NCBI GenBank assembly: GCA_002482525.1
Contig: DLGC01000016.1
Location: forward strand, 1 to 64,000
Source: Propionibacteriaceae bacterium UBA7704
Lineage (GTDB): Bacteria > Actinomycetota > Actinomycetes > Propionibacteriales > Propionibacteriaceae
DNA length: 64,000 bases
Reading direction: 5' to 3'
Both the position numbers and the translations under genes were made by a program. The notes under the pieces are model-generated. The model did no database searches, was not told where the DNA came from, and saw only the letters and a program-made list of their open reading frames with translations. Positions 58,447 to 64,000 of this stretch are shown one piece after another; the first letter of the stretch is position 1; every line of letters begins with the position of its first letter.

Positions 58447-58459
58447 AACGAAAGGTTAT
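58445..58459. promoter_or_regulatory. LysR-type binding site (T-N11-A) between lysR and aminotransferase
   Basis: ATAAC-GAAAG-GTTAT is a perfect 5-bp inverted repeat fitting the T-N11-A consensus of LysR regulators. It abuts the lysR start codon (58444-58446) and is about 59-73 bp upstream of the aminotransferase ATG, so binding could repress lysR and activate its neighbour. Confidence 0.6.
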
Positions 58460-58517
58460 CAATACGAGAGGCAGTCTGGTCTGGTGTGATCGATTGTCCG
58501 AGCGGCAGTCTGGATTC

Positions 58518-59582
58518 ATGACCGGAACCATGACTCCAACACGGCTCGGAGTGGCCGAGCTCGCTGCCGCCTTCGACGTCACGCCGGGCTACCTCGCCGC
58601 CTGCGGCAACGGTGTGCTGCCGCGTGCAGCGGTAGCGGCCATGACTGCGGACCTTGCTCGCTGTGGGTTAGGAGAGGCCACCGCCGCCGATTACGACGCC
58701 GTCGTGACCGAGAGCAGGGGTTTGTTTGCTGACATCGTCGGAGTACCCGCCGAATGGGTGGCGATTGGGCCGGCGGTCTCGCCGATGGTGGCGGTCGTGG
58801 CCGCAGGCCTTCCCGACGGCGCGGAAGTGCTCGTCGCCGACGACGAGTTCTCCTCCATGGTGCTGCCCTTCCGGGCCACCGGACGGCTGGTGGTGCGGAC
58901 GGTGCCGTTGGCCGATTTGGCTGGAGCCATCACCGACGACACCGCCGTGGTGGCGTTTTCGCTGGTGCAGTCAGCCACGGGTGAAGTGGCTGACTGGGTG
59001 GCGATCGCTGCCCAGGCTCGGGCCCACCAGGCGCTGAGCGTTGTCGACCTCACGCAGGCCGCCGGCGTCATGGCAGTGGATGCCACCCGCTTCGATGTCA
59101 CCATTTCCCACGTCTACAAATGGCTGTGCAGTCCCCGCGGGGTTGCCTTCCTGACGGTGCGTCCCGAGGCGCTGCCGCGGCTGCGGCCGGTACTCGCCGG
59201 GTGGTATTCCGATGAGAACCCTTGGGGCAACTGCTACTGGCCACAGGTCGCCGAACCGCGTGGTGCGCGGCAGTTTGATACCAGTCCGGCCTGGCAGGCT
59301 TTCGTGGGGGCACGCGAATCGCTGCGGCTGTTCGCCGAGGCCGATCTCGAGGCGGTATGGGCGCACGCCTGCGACCTGGGGGATCAGCTGTGTCGCGGTT
59401 TGGGAATCCCCGAGCAACACCGAGCGATCGTGAGCTGGCCCGATCCTGATCATGCCCAACTGGCTCAGCTGACTGCTGCTGGGCTGCGCGCCTCAGGTCC
59501 GCTGGGGTTGATCCGGGTGGCCTTCCACGTGTGGAACACCCCCGAGGATGTGGCCGCAGTGCTGCAGGCCTTGGGCCGCTGA
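58518..59582 (+). CDS. Class V aminotransferase-like PLP enzyme
   Basis: A 354-residue PLP-dependent enzyme of the cysteine desulfurase/isopenicillin epimerase type. The cofactor lysine is in ISHVYKWLCSPRGVAFL (about residue 201), the aspartate in VVDLTQAAGVMAVDA (about 177). The IscS-type catalytic Cys loop is absent, so desulfurase activity is not indicated. ATG 58518 (MTGTMTPTRLG) is preferred. The LysR regulator divergent from it probably controls it. Substrate unknown. Confidence 0.87.
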   Translation: MTGTMTPTRLGVAELAAAFDVTPGYLAACGNGVLPRAAVAAMTADLARCGLGEATAADYDAVVTESRGLFADIVGVPAEWVAIGPAVSPMVAVVAAGLPDGAEVLVADDEFSSMVLPFRATGRLVVRTVPLADLAGAITDDTAVVAFSLVQSATGEVADWVAIAAQARAHQALSVVDLTQAAGVMAVDATRFDVTISHVYKWLCSPRGVAFLTVRPEALPRLRPVLAGWYSDENPWGNCYWPQVAEPRGARQFDTSPAWQAFVGARESLRLFAEADLEAVWAHACDLGDQLCRGLGIPEQHRAIVSWPDPDHAQLAQLTAAGLRASGPLGLIRVAFHVWNTPEDVAAVLQALGR

Positions 59583-59948
59583 TCAGTCCTCGGCCGGAGC
59601 CAGATAGACCCAGCGTCCGCCGTATTCGACGAATTTTGAGCGTTCCCGTACGAAGCCGCGACCGCCCGGGCCCCGGAATCGCGCCACGAACTCGACCTCG
59701 TCGTCGGTGGCGGCGACGACATGCAGTGACAGCCACTCAAGACCCTCGCCCAGCTCGACGCGTTGCGGACGGGTATCGGGATGCCAGGTGTCTTCCAGGT
59801 AGGCCGCGTCGCCGATGGCGAACGCGCTGTAGCGAGATCGCATGAGCTGTTCGGCGGTTGCGGCGAACGCGGTGCCGTCATGCAGCCGGCCACAGCAATC
59901 GCCGTAGCTGAAACCACTGCCACAGGGGCAGTCGTCGCTGGCGTCCAT
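59583..59948 (-). CDS. YchJ-like protein with SEC-C motif (UPF0225)
   Basis: 121 residues. The N-terminal SEC-C zinc knuckle CPCGSGFSYGDCCGRLHDG is at about 7-25, followed by the NTF2-like YchJ fold with AEQLMRSRYSAFAIGDAAYLEDTWHP in two stretches. SEC-C motifs bind zinc. YchJ family function is unknown. The start overlaps nothing; it is divergent from the LOG gene. Confidence 0.93.
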   Translation of the reverse strand: MDASDDCPCGSGFSYGDCCGRLHDGTAFAATAEQLMRSRYSAFAIGDAAYLEDTWHPDTRPQRVELGEGLEWLSLHVVAATDDEVEFVARFRGPGGRGFVRERSKFVEYGGRWVYLAPAED

Positions 59949-60014
59949 GAGCCTGACCTTAGCGCTACGGACGTGCTCCGGTCAGGTTGGGTTGCACAAG
60001 ACTAGATTGCTGTC

Positions 60015-60767
60015 GTGACCAAGCGAATTCAACCGCGGGTGATCCGCAACTTCGACCAGGTGCTGGCCACCACCAACGACGAGCGGCTGCTGGCGGCCCG
60101 TGATGACGGGTCCTGGGTGCACTCCGATCCGTGGCGGGTGTTGCGCATCCAGTCGGAGTTCGTCGAGGGCTTCGGGATGCTGGCCGAACTCGGGCCCGGA
60201 ATCGGCGTCTTCGGCTCGGCACGGGCCAAGCCCGACAGCGAGCACTACGGCGCTGCCGAACGCATTGGTGCCGGTCTGGCTGAGGCTGGCTATGCCACCA
60301 TTACCGGCGGTGGACCGGGCATCATGGAAGCCGCCAACAAAGGCGCCTTGGAAGCGGGCGGCATCTCGGTGGGGTTGGGTATCGAGTTGCCCTTCGAACA
60401 GGCGCTCAATCCCTATGTCTCGCTCGGCATCAACTTCCGCTATTTCTTTGCTCGCAAAGTGATGTTCTTGAAGTACTCCCACGGTTTCGTGGTGATGCCC
60501 GGTGGATTCGGAACCTTCGACGAAGTGTTCGAAGCCGTGACGCTGGTCCAGACCCACAAAGTGCGCTCGTTCCCGATCGTGCTGTTCGGCTGTGACTTCT
60601 GGTCGCCGCTGCTCGATTGGCTCGGTGATCAGGTGCTGGGAAACGGCTACATCGGTGAACGTGATCAAAAACTGCTGCAAATCACCGATGACCCCGATGA
60701 AGCGGTGGCCTTGGTCACGGCGGCGAATCCGCCGCAGCCGGAGCCCCGTGAAACCGTCGAGTCCTGA
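60015..60767 (+). CDS. LOG-family protein (cytokinin riboside monophosphate phosphoribohydrolase-like)
   Basis: A 250-residue Rossmann-fold protein of the LOG/TIGR00730 group, GTG start. The signature PGGFGTFDEVFE is at about 161-172 and the nucleotide-binding ITGGGPGIMEAANKGAL at about 97-113. LOG enzymes release adenine from nucleotide monophosphates; in bacteria without plants as hosts the role is unclear. Length is longer than minimal LOG because of an N-terminal extension of about 55 residues. Confidence 0.93.
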   Translation: MTKRIQPRVIRNFDQVLATTNDERLLAARDDGSWVHSDPWRVLRIQSEFVEGFGMLAELGPGIGVFGSARAKPDSEHYGAAERIGAGLAEAGYATITGGGPGIMEAANKGALEAGGISVGLGIELPFEQALNPYVSLGINFRYFFARKVMFLKYSHGFVVMPGGFGTFDEVFEAVTLVQTHKVRSFPIVLFGCDFWSPLLDWLGDQVLGNGYIGERDQKLLQITDDPDEAVALVTAANPPQPEPRETVES

Positions 60768-60787
60768 GTAGCCGGTAAAGTTGCGCC

Positions 60788-61087
60788 ATGACTTGGGCCA
60801 TAGCGACTATCGCCGTGATCGTGTTGGGACTGGCCGCTGTGGCTGCCTCGGGCAGGCTGGGCGAAATGCCGAACACGGTGACCGACATTCCGCAGCCGCA
60901 TGTTCCGTCCGGCACCTTGACCGGAGATGATCTGCGCGGCATCCGGTTCGCGGTGGTACCTCGGGGATACTCGATGCAGCAGGTCGACGAACTCCTCGAC
61001 CGCATGGCAGAGCAGCTTGACGATGCCGCGCAGGGCCGTGACCTGTCGGCCTGGGGACGTCCCTCCTGGGAACCCGTGCAGGACTGA
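60788..61087 (+). CDS. Membrane-anchored DivIVA-domain protein
   Basis: 99 residues. An N-terminal TM helix (about 3-22) is followed by a short DivIVA-type motif: LRGIRFAVVPRGYSMQQVDELLDRMAEQL in two stretches (about 48-76). The RGY-x-x-x-x-VD pattern is the polar-growth protein signature. Similar small proteins occur in actinobacteria next to DUF3117. Probably membrane or septum related. Confidence 0.88.
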   Translation: MTWAIATIAVIVLGLAAVAASGRLGEMPNTVTDIPQPHVPSGTLTGDDLRGIRFAVVPRGYSMQQVDELLDRMAEQLDDAAQGRDLSAWGRPSWEPVQD

Positions 61088-61176
61088 AGCACGCCCCCGA
61101 TGCCAGCCATGTCGGCGAAGGGTGGAATAATAGACGCCAGTTGGATTCCGAATCAGCCAGAAACAGGGGTATTGCG

Positions 61177-61347
61177 ATGGCAGCGATGAAACCACGGACC
61201 GGGGATGGACCGATCGAGGTGGCCAAGGAAGGTCGCGTGATCGCCATGCGTATTCCGGCCGAGGGTGGTGGTCGCCTCGTTATCGAGATGAACGCCGTTG
61301 AAGCTGCGGAGTTGAAGGCCGCGCTGGAAGGCGTCGTCCTCGCCTGA
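61177..61347 (+). CDS. DUF3117 small protein
   Basis: 56 residues from ATG 61177 (MAAMKPRTGDGPIEVAKEG), preceded by CAGGGG. A conserved actinobacterial DUF3117 protein with LVIEMNAVEAAELKAALEGVV at its end in two stretches. A TAATAG that could serve as a -10 box lies near 61127-61132. Function unknown; it is usually found near DivIVA-domain genes, as here. Confidence 0.93.
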   Translation: MAAMKPRTGDGPIEVAKEGRVIAMRIPAEGGGRLVIEMNAVEAAELKAALEGVVLA

Positions 61348-61360
61348 CCTTTCTTGCACA

Positions 61361-61395
61361 ACGGGCTTCGAGACTATGCGTGTCTCGAAGCCCGT
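61361..61395 (+). terminator. hairpin terminator after the DUF3117 gene
   Basis: A perfect 14-bp stem (61361-61374 with 61382-61395) and 7-nt loop begin 13 bp past the DUF3117 stop codon. Confidence 0.85.
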
Positions 61396-61413
61396 TCTGC
61401 TTGCCCCAACCGT

Positions 61414-61485
61414 CCACCTCGCTACACGTAGGTCACGTTGCTACCTTCGCGCCGGTAGCAACGTGACGTAGCTGTAGCGAGGTGG
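61414..61485. repeat. bipartite perfect hairpin between DUF3117 and glgA
   Basis: Two nested perfect stems: outer 61414-61426 with 61473-61485 (13 bp), inner 61432-61445 with 61454-61467 (14 bp), separated by small internal bulges. Together they form a 72-nt extended hairpin just before the glgA stop (61493) on the minus strand. It could terminate glgA; the degree of perfection is more than a terminator needs. Confidence 0.8.
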
Positions 61486-61492
61486 GGCGGGG

Positions 61493-62689
61493 CTAGCGGG
61501 AGTGGTGGTAGGCGATCGCCTTCTCGTAGACGGCGATGGTCTGAGCGGCGATGTGCTCCCAGGAGAATTCCTCGATGCAGCGCTGGCGTCCGGCCTTGCC
61601 ATAGCGGGCAGCGAGCGCCGGGTCGCGAGTGAGACGGTTCACTTGCTCGGCGAATCGGGCCTCGAAACCGGCAACGAAGGCCGGGTCCTCGGCCTGCTTC
61701 GGGTCGTAGGACACCAGGGAACCCGTTTGGCCGTCCACGACGACCTCGGGAATCCCGCCGACCGCCGAGGCGACGACGGCAGTCTCGCAGGCCATCGCCT
61801 CCAGATTCACGATGCCCAGCGGCTCGTACACCGACGGGCAGGCAAACACGGTGGCGTGGGTGAGCACCTGGCGCACCGAGGCCCGTGGCAACATCTCAGG
61901 CACCCAGCGCACACTGCCGGGACGGGACTTGCTCAGCTCGGCGAAGGCATCCTCGAACTCGGCGGCGATCTCAGGGGTGTCGGGGGCGCCGGCCAGGAGC
62001 AGCAACTGGGTGTCGGGGTCGAATTCCTGGGCGGCGCGCACCAGGTGCACCAGGCCCTTCTGGCGCGTGATGCGTCCCACGAACACCACCAAGGGTCGAT
62101 CCCGGTCCACACCCAGGGAGTCCACCACGTCGGTGTCGCCGTCGGGGCGGAACTCATCGGTGTCGATGCCGTTCTTCACCACATGGACGCGAGCCGGGTC
62201 GAGCTCGGGGTAGGAATCCAACACATCGCGACGCATGCCTTCACTGACCGAGATCACCGCAGCGGCATCGAGGAAGGCAGACTTCTCCGCCCAACTCGAC
62301 ACCCGGTACCCACCGCCGAGCTGTTCTGCTTTCCACGGACGGTGCGGCTCCAAGGAGTGTGAGGTGACCACGTGCGGAACATCGAGCAGTTTGGAGCCCA
62401 ACAAGCCCGCGAAATTGGCATACCAGGTGTGGGAGTGGATCACGTCCACCTCGCCGATCGCATTCGCCATCGCCACATCGGTGCCGATCACCCGCACGGC
62501 AGCGTTGGCGCCTTCGGGGAAGGTCTCGGGATGGGCCGTGGCGCCTTCCCGAGGCTCGCCCATGCACTGAACCTCGACACTGTCGGCGAAGCGACGCAGT
62601 TGGGGCACCAATTGTCCGACATGGACGCCGGCGCCACCATAGATGTGTGGGGGGTACTCGCGGGTCAGGATGGATACACGTAAGGCCAT
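61493..62689 (-). CDS. glgA: Glycogen synthase, Corynebacterium type (GT4)
   Basis: A 398-residue GT4 glycosyltransferase extending alpha-1,4-glucan or forming maltose 1-phosphate from nucleotide-glucose. Opening REYPPHIYGGAGVHVGQLVPQL in two stretches, VISVSEGMRRDVLDSYP, the KNGIDTDEF motif, VFVGRITRQKGL and the CPSVYEPLGIVNLEAMACE donor-site motif (in two stretches) are visible. The start is ATG 62689. It is divergent from glgC. Confidence 0.95.
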   Translation of the reverse strand: MALRVSILTREYPPHIYGGAGVHVGQLVPQLRRFADSVEVQCMGEPREGATAHPETFPEGANAAVRVIGTDVAMANAIGEVDVIHSHTWYANFAGLLGSKLLDVPHVVTSHSLEPHRPWKAEQLGGGYRVSSWAEKSAFLDAAAVISVSEGMRRDVLDSYPELDPARVHVVKNGIDTDEFRPDGDTDVVDSLGVDRDRPLVVFVGRITRQKGLVHLVRAAQEFDPDTQLLLLAGAPDTPEIAAEFEDAFAELSKSRPGSVRWVPEMLPRASVRQVLTHATVFACPSVYEPLGIVNLEAMACETAVVASAVGGIPEVVVDGQTGSLVSYDPKQAEDPAFVAGFEARFAEQVNRLTRDPALAARYGKAGRQRCIEEFSWEHIAAQTIAVYEKAIAYHHSR

Positions 62690-62823
62690 GCAGTGATGGT
62701 GTCATATCGCCGGTGACGGCGTTTCCGGTTCTGCGTGGAAGCCGGGCATAGAAGTCGGTGAAAATCCGGTGAGCAATTCGCGCGTTTCCTTGTCGCCGAC
62801 CCCTCCCTGGCCTAGGTTCAGAG

Positions 62824-64000
62824 CATGAGCAGCGGACCGAATGTCCTGTCCATTGTCTTGGCCGGTGGCGAGGGGAAACGGTTGATGCCGCTTACCGCCG
62901 ACCGTGCCAAGCCCGCAGTGCCCTTCGGTGGCACCTATCGCCTGATCGACTTCGTGTTGTCCAACCTGGCGAACTCCGATTTGACCAAGGTTTGTGTGCT
63001 CACCCAGTACAAGTCCCACTCTCTGGACCGCCACATCACGCTGACCTGGCGGCTGTCCCCACTGCTGGGCTCTTACGTCACCTCGGTACCTGCCCAGCAG
63101 CGCACCGGCAAGCAGTGGTACCAGGGCAGTGCCGATGCCATCTACCAGTCGATGAACCTGATCAACGACGAGGATCCCGACTATGTGGTGGTCTTCGGAG
63201 CCGACAACATCTACCGGATGAATGTCGACGACATGGTGCAGGCTCACGTCGATTCGGGAATGGACGCCTCCATCGCCGGCATTCGGGTGCCGCGCAGTGA
63301 AGCGTCCGCATTCGGCATCATCGACGCCGGCCCGGACGGCCGGATCAAGGAGTTCTTGGAGAAGCCCATCGATCCGCCGGGTCTTCCCGGTAGTCCGGAG
63401 GAGTCGTTCGCCTCAATGGGCAACTACGTGTTCACCCGAACCGCCTTCGTCGATGCGCTCATCGCGGACGCGTCGGATCCGGCCTCGCGTCACGACATGG
63501 GCGGGAACATCATCCCCAACTTCGTGAATCAGGGTCGTGCTCAGGTGTACGACTTCACCTCCAACAATGTGCCCGGCGCCACGGAGAAGGACCGCAACTA
63601 CTGGCGTGATGTCGGCACCATCGAGGCCTACCACGCCGCCCACATGGATCTGGTGTCGGTTGAGCCCGAGTTCAACCTGTACAACCGCAAATGGCCGATC
63701 TGGTCCTCACAGGCCCAGCTGCCCGGCGCCAAGTTCACGCTGCGCGGTACCGCGGAGGATTCCATCGTCAGCGCGGGCTGCATCATCTCCGGCGGCGATG
63801 TGGACCGATCAGTGCTCTCTCCCAATGTCATGGTCGACAAGTGGGCCAAGATCGAGCAGTCGATCGTGTTCTCCGGCTGCCGTATCGGACGGAACGCTGT
63901 GGTGCGCAACGCGATCTTGGACAAGAACGTCGTGGTGCCCGACGGCGTGGAGATCGGGGTGGATCCGGATCACGATCGGGAGCGCGGTTTCCATGTGGAA
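62824..64000 (+). CDS. glgC: Glucose-1-phosphate adenylyltransferase (GlgC), cut by the window edge
   Basis: An open frame from ATG 62824 runs through 392 codons to the window end. It encodes the ADP-glucose pyrophosphorylase: LSIVLAGGEGKRLMPLTADR in the nucleotide-binding loop, RAKPAVPFGGTYRLIDFVLSN over two stretches, QWYQGSADAIYQ and FGADNIYRM, and the C-terminal beta-helix GCIISGGDVDRSVLSPNV. Family members are about 400-430 residues, so only the last part is missing. It makes ADP-glucose for GlgA; divergent arrangement with glgA suggests shared regulation. Confidence 0.96.

Noticed and set aside
62740..62790. A GGTGAAAATCCGGTG stretch between glgA and glgC that resembles part of the cobalamin riboswitch core
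   Set aside because: The required CCCGC-NNC-GT segment and B12 box are absent, and the flanking genes make glycogen, so it is a chance match.
1..64000. tRNA, rRNA, ncRNA and prophage genes
   Set aside because: No cloverleaf, ribosomal RNA or phage structural or integrase signatures were recognised; small RNAs cannot be excluded by eye.

Overview
This window reads as chromosomal DNA of a high-GC Gram-positive actinobacterium, plausibly of the Propionibacteriaceae or a related family. That placement is an inference from gene content: two Rpf-type resuscitation factors, the succinylase diaminopimelate pathway, Corynebacterium-type GlgA next to GlgC, DUF3117, a DivIVA-domain protein and pyruvate formate-lyase. 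Genes are dense and many neighbours overlap by an ATGA. No rRNA, tRNA, prophage or transposase was seen. The only clearly foreign stretch is at about 45.6-49.0 kb.

The most interesting region is 2.9-9.7 kb on the minus strand. A cobalamin riboswitch (about 9557-9675) is followed by a hairpin that can cover the Shine-Dalgarno sequence of the first gene. Six genes then follow, almost all joined by 4-bp overlaps. The first encodes a secreted, LPXTG-anchored protein that joins a DUF4430-like domain (the fold family of the transcobalamin C-terminal domain) to an alpha/alpha-barrel of squalene-cyclase/transcobalamin type. Two further exported proteins carry the same small domain with different tails. 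The last three are the T, A (double ABC) and S parts of an ECF transporter. I read this as a surface corrinoid-capture system feeding an ECF B12 importer, built like animal transcobalamin/intrinsic factor but with the domain order reversed.

Left of it lie two tandem Rpf genes and superoxide dismutase. From 9.8 to 19 kb are housekeeping genes: a methyltransferase-truA-trmB operon, YccF, MarC, a DUF2804 protein, an ACT-domain regulator, xseA-xseB, then a cluster of about 55-bp repeats, ispH and an acetyltransferase. An OpuC-type osmoprotectant ABC operon is at 19.3-22.7 kb. At 22.7-27.4 kb a SpoIIE-type phosphatase, a processive family-2 glycosyltransferase with a large helical insertion, a STAS antagonist and an RsbW-like kinase form one operon, suggesting partner-switching control linked to polysaccharide synthesis. 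Then come ilvA, rmuC, an M18 aminopeptidase, pflB-pflA, a VOC protein, and an AbiEi/DUF559-like gene bracketed by two near-identical palindromes, followed by ychF, an HNH nuclease, a CPBP protease, a DesK/NarL-type two-component system, arfB and a DHA2 exporter.

The accessory island (45.6-49.0 kb) holds an HTH-MNT/HEPN toxin-antitoxin pair and an RHH/Doc pair, each with a palindromic operator just upstream, then a probably decayed conserved gene and an AT-richer gene of unknown function. The right part (49.2-64.0 kb) returns to core functions: transketolase, a DMT transporter, fdxA-dapC, dapD and dapE, a LysR regulator divergent from a class V aminotransferase, YchJ, a LOG protein, a DivIVA-domain protein, DUF3117, and divergent glgA and glgC. 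glgC runs off the right edge.
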